DNA of 64,000 nucleotides from Streptomyces barkulensis (GTDB lineage: Bacteria; Actinomycetota; Actinomycetes; Streptomycetales; Streptomycetaceae), in contig NZ_PGSG01000029.1 in assembly GCF_002843305.1 (NCBI RefSeq), positions 62,001 to 126,000 on the forward strand, written 5' to 3'. The notes under the pieces were generated by a model that saw only the letters and a list, made by a program, of their open reading frames with translations, was not told where the DNA came from and searched no databases. Below, piece by piece: positions 1 through 10,922 of this stretch. The stretch's first letter is position 1, and each line of letters starts with the position of its first letter. Made by a program: the position numbers and the translations under genes.

Positions 1-84
1 CGGCTGCACATGACCTACCGCGAGATCATCACCCGGCCGTGGGTCGCCCTGCCCGACGACCGCCGGCCTCCCAACTCCCTCTGA
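1..84 (+). CDS. C-terminal end of an unidentified protein (partial)
   Basis: Frame 1 is open from the window edge for 27 codons and stops with TGA at 82-84. The visible tail has a basic, proline-containing end (DDRRPPNSL). I do not recognise the family. The next gene follows in the same direction after about 40 bp, so the two may be co-transcribed. Together with the two following orphans it probably belongs to a mobile or foreign segment that ends near 1070, but the visible part is too short to tell. Confidence 0.5.
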   Translation, partial: RLHMTYREIITRPWVALPDDRRPPNSL

Positions 85-125
85 CCGCCCGAGCGTTGTC
101 ACATGGTCGTTCTACGCTGCTCCGC

Positions 126-737
126 GTGGGAGCAATCGACTGGGGGGACGCCCCGACATGGCTGGGAGCCGTCTTCGCCGCGCTGGCCGCAGCGGCGGCT
201 GTGTGGACACTGAAGTCCCAGCGGGACCAGATCGACGAGCAGCGGGAGTTCATCCGCCAGCAGTCCGAGAACCTGGCCCTGGAGCGTGCCGAGCTACAGG
301 CTGTGGCCGAGGACCGGAAGCGGGAGCAGGCCAGCAGGGTCACGATGGTGGACTGCCACCTCAGGTTGAAAGATGGAGATTTGACCGACGCTGGCGCTCC
401 TGACGGGAGGAGATGGTATGTGGCTGTCCAGAACGGGAGCAGTGCGCCAATTTTCTCTGTGCAAATGACCTTTGGAGCCGCAGGGATCGCTGAGGAAACG
501 GCTGTGAATCAAAACCCTGCTGCCGGACATAGTTCCCTGGGGTTGATTGGTAGGAATTCGCCGGTGAAGGTGGTTGGAGCAGGGGATCGCCTTCGGTTTG
601 ACTCGGTATTGATATCCCCCGAAGAAATTCCCGCATGCCGTCCTGTCCTGTACTTCACGGATGAGGCCGGTGTGCGCTGGAGCCTGGACGAGCACGGCAA
701 GCTCGAAGAGGTCACCGAAGGCCAGGCGGGGGAGTAG
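126..737 (+). CDS. Hypothetical protein, N-terminal membrane anchor plus coiled coil
   Basis: A 203-aa product reading from GTG 126; longer versions starting upstream would overlap the preceding gene. Residues about 11-23 (LGAVFAALAAAAA) form one short hydrophobic membrane segment. A charged, heptad-like stretch follows (about 25-65, rich in Q, R, E), then a probable beta-rich soluble domain of about 130 residues. The layout resembles small membrane-tethered proteins of integrative elements and phages, but I recognise no named domain. The middle (about 360-650) is clearly less GC-rich than the surrounding chromosome and uses AT-ending codons, a sign of transfer. No function can be assigned. 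Confidence 0.65.
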   Translation: MGAIDWGDAPTWLGAVFAALAAAAAVWTLKSQRDQIDEQREFIRQQSENLALERAELQAVAEDRKREQASRVTMVDCHLRLKDGDLTDAGAPDGRRWYVAVQNGSSAPIFSVQMTFGAAGIAEETAVNQNPAAGHSSLGLIGRNSPVKVVGAGDRLRFDSVLISPEEIPACRPVLYFTDEAGVRWSLDEHGKLEEVTEGQAGE

Positions 738-757
738 GCCCGCAGGCCGGGCCGCAC

Positions 758-937
758 TCAGGCCAGCCCGGCCCGGTCATCGAAGGTGATCGCAGCGGCG
801 GCGGCCAGCAGCCGCAGCTCGGGATCGTCCGGAGCGTCGTAGAGCATGAGGCCGAGCGCGTCCATGAGCCGGGCGAGGTCGCCGGGGCCCATGTCCTTGA
901 TCTCCGTGGCGATGCGGGCGAGGTCTGCGGGTGTCAT
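758..937 (-). CDS. Small hypothetical protein, 59 aa
   Basis: On the minus strand an ATG at 937-935 opens a 59-codon frame to TGA at 760-758, preceded by an AGGAAAG ribosome binding site about 7 nt upstream. The product starts MTPADLARIATEIKDMG and is acidic, helical and cysteine-free, with repeated leucine/alanine heptads. It converges with the membrane-anchored orphan to its left with only 20 bp between them. Short proteins of this sort are common on actinobacterial integrative elements, but the family is unknown to me. The ribosome site, start and composition support a real gene; the function is unknown. Confidence 0.6.
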   Translation of the reverse strand: MTPADLARIATEIKDMGPGDLARLMDALGLMLYDAPDDPELRLLAAAAAITFDDRAGLA

Positions 938-1020
938 GGTGATCGCTTTCCTGTGTGCTGGTGTCGATGTTGTGGGCGCGAGGTGGGCGCGGGACCTGTA
1001 GATGACCAGTGATGCCGGTT

Positions 1021-1069
1021 GATGCCCAGAGCAGTGGAATCGCAGGTCAGAGCCACTGCTCCGGGCATC
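1021..1069. repeat. 49-bp inverted repeat at a gene-truncation junction
   Basis: Arms 1021-1037 (GATGCCCAGAGCAGTGG) and 1053-1069 match at 16 of 17 positions around a 15-nt centre. It lies exactly between the orphan genes on the left and the point where DUF4192 similarity begins on the right (about 1071). It could be an attachment or terminal site of the left-hand element, or a transcription terminator. There is no T-run after it, which slightly favours a recombination site. This reading is inference. Confidence 0.5.
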
Positions 1070-1070
1070 G

Positions 1071-1841
1071 GCCGAGGTCAGGATTCCGGCCGGACAGAGC
1101 TGGTCCTACTGCTGTCCCGACACCCGGTGCTGCCCCGCGGAGGGCACACCGCTGGGCGTCCCCGGCACCTCGGCCATCGCGGCCGCGGCCGCGTACGCCG
1201 GACTGCGGGTGGAAGGCACCCTGAAGGAGATGACGGCCAGGCTCGCGCCACTGGGCCCACCGGCCGCCGGGCCGCAGGAGCGGGCCCTCGACATCGCGGG
1301 CGCGGCCCTGGTGCCGCGGATGCTGGGCGAGGCCGACCGCGAGACGGTGCGTGCCGAGACCCTGGCGCTCGCCGGGCGGCTGCTCGACCGCTACCGGAAC
1401 GCGCCGGCGGCGGGCCGGAACGAGGGGGCGGCCGGGGCCGACGCCCGGGACGACCGCCTCCTGACCGATGAGGAGGCCGCCACCGTGATCCTCGGTCTCC
1501 AGGACAGGGTCACCCGGGACTGGGCCGCGGAATGGATGGAGGGCGAGGACGCCGTCCCCGCGCTGCGACTGTGGAGGGCGCTGGCCAGGCGGTGCGCCGG
1601 GGCCTACGCCGAGCACGCCGCGGCCCCGCTCGCTCTGGCCGGATGGGTCGCCTGGTCCGGTGGGGACGAGCCGGGCGCGCGCGTGGCGCTGGGCCGGGCG
1701 CTGGAGCTGGACCCGGAGTACGTCTTCGCGCGGCTGCTCCACGGCGCGTGCAACAGCGGGCTCGACCCCGAACCGCTGAGGCAGTGCCTGCGGAGGCAGC
1801 GGGCCGCGCGCGGTCTCGGTGCCGCGGCGGTCCAGGGCTGA
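1071..1841 (+). pseudogene. DUF4192 family protein, N-terminally truncated
   Basis: The frame from about 1071 to TGA 1839-1841 encodes about 256 residues matching the C-terminal two thirds of actinobacterial DUF4192 proteins. Hallmarks are the cysteine-rich YCCPDTRCCPAEGTP segment (about residues 14-28), the LALAGWVAWSGGDEPGARVA segment and the DPEYVFARLLHGACNSG end. The family's N-terminal part, usually 100 or more residues, is missing. Upstream the frame meets a TGA near 1020 with no credible start, and the sequence changes at the inverted repeat 1021-1069. An internal ATG at 1209 could initiate a 210-aa fragment, but the conserved part begins well before it. The most economical reading is that insertion or excision of the left-hand element removed the 5' end. 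Confidence 0.75.
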
Positions 1842-1860
1842 GGGCGGAGCGGCGCAAGCC

Positions 1861-1896
1861 TCTGTTTATCGTCAGGCAGACGACTATGATCACGTC
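1861..1896 (+). promoter_or_regulatory. Candidate leaderless promoter with overlapping NrtR-type operator
   Basis: TATGAT at 1885-1890 is a good -10 box 6 nt before the ATG at 1897, and there is no ribosome binding site, so the mRNA is probably leaderless. An imperfect inverted repeat, TTATCGTC (1866-1873) and GACGACTA (1879-1886), sits over the spacer and -10. An operator there would suit autoregulation by the Nudix-HTH repressor encoded immediately downstream. Operator identity is inference. Confidence 0.5.
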
Positions 1897-2664
1897 ATGC
1901 CCTACGACCCGTCGGCCTTCCCTCCCTTCGCCGTCACCGTCGATCTGGTCGTGCTCACCGTGCGAAGGCATGCCCTGTGTGCGCTGGTCGTACGCCGGGG
2001 CGAACCTCCCTACCAGGGGCGATGGGCGCTGCCCGGGGGCTTCGTGCGCATCGACGAGGACCTCGGGGCCGCGGCGGCCCGCGAACTCACCGAGGAGACC
2101 GGGCTGCATGTCCAGGGGCCGGACGACCGGCACACCGGTGCCCATCTCGAACAGCTCGCCACCTACGGTGATCCGGGTCGGGACCCGCGGATGCGAGTGG
2201 TCAGCGTCGCCCATCTGGTGCTGGCCCCCGACCTGCCCACCCCCACGGCCGGTGGCGACGCCGACAGTGTCCGCTGGGCGCCGGTGGACACCCTGCTGCC
2301 TCCCGGACAGCCTTCCGGGGACGGCCCGGACCGAAGCGGCGGACAGCCCGCTCCGCTGGCCTTCGACCACTCGAGGATCCTCGCGGACGGAGTGGAGCGG
2401 GCCCGATCGAAGATCGAGTACTCCTCGCTCGCCACCGCCTTCTGCCCGCCGGAGTTCACCGTGGGAGAACTGCGGCGGGTCTACGAAGCGGTGTGGGGCG
2501 TCGCGCTCGACCCGAGGAACTTCCACCGCAAGGTCACCGGCACCCCGGGCTTCCTGGTGCCCACCGGCGGTACGACGACTCGTCAGGGTGGTCGGCCCGC
2601 ACAGTTGTTCCGGGCAGGCGGCGCCACGGTGCTGAATCCACCGATGCTGCGCCCGGATGTCTGA
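1897..2664 (+). CDS. nrtR: Nudix-domain transcriptional regulator, NrtR type
   Basis: A 255-aa protein. Residues 48-70 form a complete Nudix box (Gx5Ex7REUxEExGU; GGFVRIDE...RELTEETGL). The C-terminal third (about 187-255, FTVGELRRVYEAVWG, then NFHRKV and GGRPAQLF) matches the winged-helix DNA-binding tail of NrtR regulators. In that family the Nudix domain senses ADP-ribose-type ligands and the protein represses NAD-metabolism genes. Because the Nudix box is intact, hydrolase activity cannot be excluded. The 1897 start is preferred because the Nudix domain begins just after it and a -10 box lies 6 nt upstream; an upstream in-frame start would overlap the DUF4192 remnant. It lies just upstream of whiH but is separated by 270 bp. 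Confidence 0.8.
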   Translation: MPYDPSAFPPFAVTVDLVVLTVRRHALCALVVRRGEPPYQGRWALPGGFVRIDEDLGAAAARELTEETGLHVQGPDDRHTGAHLEQLATYGDPGRDPRMRVVSVAHLVLAPDLPTPTAGGDADSVRWAPVDTLLPPGQPSGDGPDRSGGQPAPLAFDHSRILADGVERARSKIEYSSLATAFCPPEFTVGELRRVYEAVWGVALDPRNFHRKVTGTPGFLVPTGGTTTRQGGRPAQLFRAGGATVLNPPMLRPDV

Positions 2665-2834
2665 GGGGGAGAGAAGCCGAATCCTCGCCTCCCTCCGGCC
2701 GGTGTCCGGGCCGTCGGGCGGCCCGCCGGGGAACCGACGCGCCTCTCACCAGCGGATCCGGGGCCTTCGGTGGTACCGCTCCGCCGCAGGCTGGTGCCGG
2801 CTGCCGCGTATTCCCGGTCGGAAGACCGTTTCTT

Positions 2835-2842
2835 TCCGATAA
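2835..2842 (+). promoter_or_regulatory. Candidate WhiG-type -10 element upstream of whiH
   Basis: TCCGATAA matches the GCCGATAA -10 used by the flagellar-like sigma factor WhiG at 7 of 8 positions, about 92 bp before the whiH start. In S. coelicolor whiH transcription depends on WhiG (established knowledge). I do not see a convincing TAAA at the expected 15-bp spacing upstream, so confidence is moderate. Confidence 0.45.
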
Positions 2843-2934
2843 GGCGTCAATCGCGAGGAGACCACTGATCACCCTTTCGTGTGCTTTTCACCAAAGCCCT
2901 CAAGGCCGTCCGGAGCACCGCCGACAAAGGATGC

Positions 2935-3948
2935 GTGACTACCCTTGCGCACACCATGATGACCTCGGCTCGCTCCGCCGACTCCGGCCTCACGGCTTCG
3001 GGCGAGCCGGACCGTTACGCCTACGCCGAGTCGACCGGCGCGACCCGTGCCACCACCGTCCCCGCGTGGGACGGTGGCGAAGCGGACATGGCCCGGGCCG
3101 GACGACGTGCCGCCGGAAACCGGGGGCGCGGACTGCACGGCCAACTCGTACAGCAACTGGGGCAGATGATCGTCTCCGGAGACCTCGGGGCCGACCGCCC
3201 CCTCGTACCGGAGGAGATCGGCCAGCGATTCGAGGTGTCGCGCACCGTCGTCCGCGAGTCGCTCCGGGTCCTCGAGGCCAAGGGCCTGGTCAGCGCCCGC
3301 CCCAACGTCGGAACACGGGTCCGCCCGGTCAGCGACTGGAACCTTCTCGACCCCGACATCATCGAATGGCGCGCCTTCGGCCCACAGCGTGACGACCAGC
3401 GCCGCGAGCTGTGCGAGCTGCGCTGGGCCATCGAGCCGCTGGCCGCCCGCCTCGCCGCGGACCACAGCCGCGACGAGGTGCAGCAGCGCCTCGCTGACAT
3501 GGTCGAGATCATGGGCCACACACTCGCCCAGGGCGACAGCCTGACCTTCTCCCGGGCCGACGCCGAGTTCCACGCCCTGCTCCTGCACGGCGCCGGCAAC
3601 CGGATGCTGGAGCACCTCTCCGGCATCGTCGGCGCGGCTCTCCAGGTCTCCGGGGCCCCCGCCGCCGGATGCGAGCGTCCCACCGAGGCGTCGCTGGCGC
3701 ACCACCGCAGGATCGCCGAAGCCGTCGCCTCCGGCGAGGCGGCCGCGGCGGAGAACGCGGTGCGCCAGTTGCTCACGGTCTCCTCCGAGGCGGCCGTCCC
3801 CGCGACGCCCGGCGCTCCCGCGCCGGGCGCTTCCACCGCGGCCGCTTCCGCCGCGCAGTCCGAGACCCAGACCTCTCCGGCGGCTCCGGCGGCTCCGGCG
3901 GCGGGTGGAGCCGCCGACCACGTGGTGCCGGCGCCTCGCGAGCACTGA
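2935..3948 (+). CDS. whiH: WhiH, GntR-family sporulation regulator
   Basis: A 337-aa FadR-type GntR regulator. The N-terminal winged helix (about 68-140) contains VPEEIGQRFEVSRTVVRESL and ends VGTRVRP; a ligand-binding FCD domain follows (about 150-280), then a low-complexity Ala/Pro tail. In Streptomyces WhiH acts in aerial hyphae at the onset of sporulation septation. The identification rests on the diagnostic DWNLLDPDIIEWR segment and on position directly upstream of hrdB, as in S. coelicolor. GTG 2935 is chosen over GTG 2881 because it has an AAAGGA site 5 nt upstream. A candidate WhiG promoter lies upstream, and a palindrome at 3977-4009 ends the gene. Confidence 0.9.
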   Translation: MTTLAHTMMTSARSADSGLTASGEPDRYAYAESTGATRATTVPAWDGGEADMARAGRRAAGNRGRGLHGQLVQQLGQMIVSGDLGADRPLVPEEIGQRFEVSRTVVRESLRVLEAKGLVSARPNVGTRVRPVSDWNLLDPDIIEWRAFGPQRDDQRRELCELRWAIEPLAARLAADHSRDEVQQRLADMVEIMGHTLAQGDSLTFSRADAEFHALLLHGAGNRMLEHLSGIVGAALQVSGAPAAGCERPTEASLAHHRRIAEAVASGEAAAAENAVRQLLTVSSEAAVPATPGAPAPGASTAAASAAQSETQTSPAAPAAPAAGGAADHVVPAPREH

Positions 3949-3976
3949 CGTCCGGTACCGGCCGCACCCGCACGGT

Positions 3977-4009
3977 GTCGCCGGATCCCGCCCGGCGGGA
4001 TCCGGCGAC
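3977..4009 (+). terminator. Hairpin after whiH
   Basis: A 33-bp near-perfect palindrome: GTCGCCGGATCCCGCC at 3977-3992 is exactly complementary to 3994-4009. It is a strong GC stem 29 bp after the whiH stop, without a T-run, as is common for actinobacterial terminators. Confidence 0.65.
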
Positions 4010-4133
4010 GTCCTTCCGGCGGGTCCGCCCGCACCCGCGGCGTCTGCCGCCCCGGGGCACGGTCCGGCCATAAGTCGCCGTATGGGTATTTCTGTTCTCC
4101 TATGTCGTGTGACCCGGGACACTCTGGTTGGGC

Positions 4134-4161
4134 GTAACGCTTCGCGTGGCAGCGCGATGAC
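4134..4161 (+). promoter_or_regulatory. Candidate ECF-type promoter for hrdB
   Basis: The hrdB upstream gap (3949-4323) contains GTAACGC (4134-4140) and CGATGAC (4155-4161), with 16 bp between TAAC and CGAT, the spacing of ECF sigma promoters. In Streptomyces the ECF sigma ShbA drives the main hrdB promoter (established knowledge); the match here is by inspection. A GGAAT at 4184-4188 recalls the SigR -35, but no GTT follows at 18 bp. Apart from the whiH hairpin I see nothing else in this gap. Confidence 0.45.
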
Positions 4162-4323
4162 TCAAGAGGTGGCAGCTACCGGGGGAATACGGACGCCGCA
4201 TCCGGCGCTGTAGTTCCTCCGTCGCTCCACCCGAGCCGCCGGTCATCCCCGCCGGGGCTTGCAGGTCCCGGACCCCTCCGTGGGCGGGGCCGAAGCCGTT
4301 TCCATCGTTCCGAGAGGTTGTTC

Positions 4324-5901
<1,578 letters not shown>

Positions 5902-5920
5902 CCCGTTCGCCAGGTTCGTC

Positions 5921-5978
5921 CGCTCAGGCCGGAGGGCCGGAGCCCCGTCCACGGGGCTCCGGCCCTCCGGCCTGAGCG
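5921..5978 (+). terminator. Very strong terminator after hrdB
   Basis: Arms 5921-5947 and 5952-5978 are perfectly complementary over 27 bp with a TCCA loop. It starts 20 bp after the hrdB stop. No T-run follows. Confidence 0.9.
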
Positions 5979-6162
5979 GCGCGCGGGTGTGTGCGGCTCT
6001 CCGGATGCGGAAGCCGCCCGCATGGCTCACCCTGGGGTGAGGCGGGGGGCGATCCGTACGTTCAGGGAGGCTCCGTGCGCCCGTTTCCCGGCATGCGGGA
6101 GCCTGTGCGGCCTCCGGGGCCCACCACCGCCTGCCGTGCCCGCCCGTGCCCGGGTACGGCAA

Positions 6163-6197
6163 ACGGGCGGTCACCCCGTGAGGGGGCGACCGCCCGT
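6163..6197 (-). terminator. Hairpin after the DUF7455 gene
   Basis: ACGGGCGGTC (6163-6172) pairs with GACCGCCCGT (6188-6197) around a 15-nt loop. It lies 65 bp beyond the stop of the minus-strand DUF7455 gene and so probably terminates it. The rest of 5979-6261 holds no gene that I can support. Confidence 0.65.
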
Positions 6198-6261
6198 GGC
6201 GTCCGGCCCTGGGCCGGTCCGAGCTCGTCGGATGGGGACGCGTTTGCCGCCGGTCGGCAGA

Positions 6262-6492
6262 TCAGTGCTCGCTGTCACCCGCCGTCGCGGGGGTGGCGTT
6301 GAGCCGTTCGGTCTCGTCCTGTATCTCCGCAGCGATCTTCTTGAGTTCCGGCTCGAACTTGCGGCCGTGGTGGGCGCAGAACAGCAGCTCTCCACCGCTG
6401 ACGAGCACAACACGCAGGTATGCCTGGGCGCCGCAGCGGTCGCAGCGGTCAGCGGCCGTCAGCGGGCTCGCGGGGGTCAGAACAGTAGTCAC
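6262..6492 (-). CDS. DUF7455 family small zinc-ribbon-like protein
   Basis: A 76-aa protein with a CDRCGAQAYLRVVL segment and a later FCAHHGRKF, giving a C-x2-C plus C-x-H-H set that probably binds zinc. A charged helix (about 48-65) ends the protein. GTG at 6492-6490 has AGAGG upstream. The family is conserved in actinobacteria and commonly lies next to the principal sigma gene. Its role is unknown; a nucleic-acid or RNA-polymerase partner is conceivable from the zinc fold but is not shown. It is convergent with hrdB, with hairpins between them. Confidence 0.85.
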   Translation of the reverse strand: MTTVLTPASPLTAADRCDRCGAQAYLRVVLVSGGELLFCAHHGRKFEPELKKIAAEIQDETERLNATPATAGDSEH

Positions 6493-6921
6493 GTCGCCTC
6501 TTCTCTAGCTCGACGAGCTGTCGTACCAGGGTCAACATCCAACCAGGCCGAAAACGTTCCCGCTCGTGGCTTTTCCTCGAAAATCTCTGTGTGAGGTGGC
6601 TGACATGTTGCCGGTTGGCGGCGAATGAGCCGATTACAGAGATGTGTTGATCTTCGTCGTCTTCGTGTTGTGTGTTCGGTTGTCTCCTCCGGCGCCGGTC
6701 TCGCCGGTGTCGTTCCAGAGGACGTGCCCGGAGCCTAGATGGTTCATGCCCGGAAGGGAACGTGATGTACACGTCACCCGGACGAGTTATCGAACGCTTG
6801 GTCGACGCTGGTCTAGCATGGGCCTTCTCCTGGGTGGCTTCACCTTGGCTCTCCATGGCCTCGGTACCCTCTGACCCGCAAGACAGCCATCCCCAGCGAA
6901 ATTCAGCGAGGAGCGAACCGC
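6493..6921. promoter_or_regulatory. Divergent promoter region DUF7455/parE with an operator-like inverted repeat
   Basis: This 429-bp gap separates two divergent genes. It holds no gene I can support. The inverted repeat GTGATGT-AC-ACGTCAC at 6762-6777 matches at 6 of 7 arm positions and lies about 145 bp before parE. A TAGCAT hexamer at about 6814-6819 could be a -10 box but lacks a good -35. Confidence 0.4.
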
Positions 6922-9066
<2,145 letters not shown>

Positions 9067-9202
9067 CCCGGGCGCCTTGGCCCCTTGGCCGCCTTCGCCG
9101 TGCCTCTGCCACCGCCTCTGTCCCCGCCTCTGTCCCCGCCTCCGCTTCCGGCCCGTCCGGAGACGGGGGCGGGGCGGGGGCGGGGTTCTTCCAGGGCCGG
9201 AT

Positions 9203-9228
9203 CCGGTCCCCGGACCGCCGGGGACCGG
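9203..9228 (+). terminator. Hairpin after parE
   Basis: CCGGTCCCCGG (9203-9213) and CCGGGGACCGG (9218-9228) form a perfect 11-bp stem with an ACCG loop, 137 bp after the parE stop. GC-rich tandem 'gcctctgtccccgcctctg' sequence precedes it. Confidence 0.6.
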
Positions 9229-9307
9229 CCCGGTGAATCCTCCCCTGAAAGGGTGAAGAGTCCGGATTGATCCTCCGCCGGGCCCGAATCCCTGCCCATC
9301 CTGGGCC

Positions 9308-9772
9308 ATGCGGATCGACGACCCCTGGCACGACACCCTCGCCTCCGGCCGGGGCGAGGAGCGCGGCGCCGCCGCGGCGCCCTTCCCCCGGCGGCCCGCT
9401 TCCGGCGGGGCGACCGCCCCCGCCGCCCGCCTCGCCCACCCCCGCGCAGCGGCCTTCCGCGGAACGCGCCACCGCCGCCTCGTTCTGTCCGTCTGCGCCG
9501 CGCTCCTCGCCTGCCACCTGGCGTATCTGGTCGCCGTCACCGCCGTGCCCGCCGTGGCGGGCCGAACACTGGGCGGCGGATCCGTTACGGCGGGCACGGC
9601 CGCCGGATTCGCGCAGTTCGCCGTCGTCTGCCTGCTGGCTTGGGCGTACGCCCGGCACACGCGCCCGCACCGGGGCGGGCGCGGGGAGGTCCACGGGCCG
9701 TGCCGGTACGTCTGTGGACCGGCCCGTGCCGCGAGCCCGGCGGCACCGGGCAGGAGCGGCCGGGTCCGCTGA
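9308..9772 (+). CDS. DUF485 family membrane protein
   Basis: A 154-aa protein with a basic, disordered N-terminus (about 1-50) and two predicted membrane helices: about 57-80 (RLVLSVCAALLACHLAYLVAVTA) and about 98-117 (GFAQFAVVCLLAWAYARH). The spacing and the final WAYARH fit DUF485, a small family usually encoded beside solute:cation symporters such as ActP. Here no symporter is adjacent; the neighbours are parE and a convergent sucrase/ferredoxin-like gene, so the partner is unknown. The C-terminus runs into a low-complexity basic tail. Confidence 0.7.
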   Translation: MRIDDPWHDTLASGRGEERGAAAAPFPRRPASGGATAPAARLAHPRAAAFRGTRHRRLVLSVCAALLACHLAYLVAVTAVPAVAGRTLGGGSVTAGTAAGFAQFAVVCLLAWAYARHTRPHRGGRGEVHGPCRYVCGPARAASPAAPGRSGRVR

Positions 9773-9773
9773 C

Positions 9774-9791
9774 CGGCCCACCACCGGGCCG
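9774..9791. terminator. Short hairpin between convergent genes
   Basis: CGGCCC (9774-9779) and GGGCCG (9786-9791) form a 6-bp stem in the 53-bp gap between the convergent DUF485 and sucrase/ferredoxin-like genes. It is a weak bidirectional terminator candidate. Confidence 0.4.
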
Positions 9792-9825
9792 CGCTCCGGC
9801 CCGCCCATACCTCCTGGGAGAGTGG

Positions 9826-10737
9826 TCAGAGCGGGGTCACGTCCACGGCGGCCACACGGGGCTGTACGGCGGGAGCGGCGCCGCAGCTCGCGGTCACGGG
9901 CGGGACGTCGGTGTCCTCGGTGACCGTGACGCGCCAGGAGCGGCCGTCGGCGTGGGCCACCGTGACGCTCCACCGAGGGGCGGCGCCGGCGGTCCCGGCG
10001 ACCGTCAGGGCCTCGGCACCAGCCTCGCCCGTCAGCTCGCGCACCGCCAGGTCGGCGGCCTGGCCCGGCCGGTCCCAGGCGGACCGGCCCCGGCACCCGT
10101 CGGTGGCGATCCGGCCGCGCCGCAGCTCGTCCAGCACGCCCTTGACGGCGTGGCCCCCCAGCCTGCCGTACGCGTAGCCGTACGGCAGGACCAGCAGGGT
10201 GGGGGCGAAGCGGTGGCCGCCGATGTGGGTGGTCTCCCACACCTCGCAGGCGTCGGAGGCCGCCAGCTCGGCGGCCAGCGGGCGGCCCAGGACGGCGCAG
10301 CAGCGGTCGCGCCTGCCGTTGGTGCACACCAGAGCCAGGGGATCGCCGCCGTACGGCTCCCACAGCCCGCCGTGGTCGCCCGCGCCGAGCGTGGCCATGA
10401 CGGCCGCGTCGAGGCCGTACAGCTCGTCCGTGCCGGTGAGCAGGGCGGTACGCACCCAGGACCGGCCGGGGAGGGTGTGGGCGAGATAGACGCGGCGGAG
10501 GGCCGGACCGTGGCGGTCCGGGTGGCGGCCGGGGCGGCGGATCAACGCGACCCGTACACCGGTGCCGGCGGCGGCACGCTCCAGCGCACGGCCCAGTACC
10601 GGGTCGAGACGGCTGTCGGTGAGGGCCTTGGCCCCCCACGGACCGGGCTGCTCGACCAGCAGCCATGTCCGGGCGGTCGCGGCGGTGGCGGCCGGCGGTT
10701 CGGCCAGCGCCCGGGAGGCGGTCGAACAGGTACTCAC
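9826..10737 (-). CDS. Sucrase/ferredoxin-like family protein
   Basis: A 303-aa protein of the sucrase/ferredoxin-like family (thioredoxin-like 2Fe-2S fold). The family signature is CTNGRRDRCCAVLGRPLA followed by ETTHIGGHRFAPTLLVLPYG and a YGRL segment. The Cys and His residues in these motifs are the candidate cluster ligands. The physiological role is unknown; the name comes from a plant similarity and does not imply sucrose cleavage. The GTG start at 10737 has no ribosome site, but TAGGCT lies 7 nt upstream on the same strand, suggesting a leaderless mRNA. It is divergent from the CobW gene. Confidence 0.8.
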   Translation of the reverse strand: MSTCSTASRALAEPPAATAATARTWLLVEQPGPWGAKALTDSRLDPVLGRALERAAAGTGVRVALIRRPGRHPDRHGPALRRVYLAHTLPGRSWVRTALLTGTDELYGLDAAVMATLGAGDHGGLWEPYGGDPLALVCTNGRRDRCCAVLGRPLAAELAASDACEVWETTHIGGHRFAPTLLVLPYGYAYGRLGGHAVKGVLDELRRGRIATDGCRGRSAWDRPGQAADLAVRELTGEAGAEALTVAGTAGAAPRWSVTVAHADGRSWRVTVTEDTDVPPVTASCGAAPAVQPRVAAVDVTPL

Positions 10738-10744
10738 ACAGGGG

Positions 10745-10750
10745 AGCCTA
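10745..10750 (-). promoter_or_regulatory. TAGGCT -10 box, leaderless start
   Basis: On the minus strand TAGGCT lies 7 nt before the GTG of the sucrase/ferredoxin-like gene, so transcription should begin at or next to the start codon. The same arrangement recurs at 20387, 23220 and 40681. Confidence 0.5.
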
Positions 10751-10922
10751 ACCGCTCCCGCCCGGGGGATTCCCGTCGGCGGAACCGGCGGGCCCGGGCA
10801 GATCCCGGGCAGGCCCGGGCAGGTCCTCGGGCGCGCGGGCGGGAGCGGGGAGGGGAGAGGCCGTCGGTTACCATCGGCAGCCGTTCCGGTACGGCTGCCA
10901 CCCGCACGATGGAGGCGCGATC

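Noticed and set aside
4184..4215. SigR (disulfide stress) promoter at hrdB
   Set aside because: GGAAT is present, but GTT is not at the required 18-bp spacing, so the match is incomplete.
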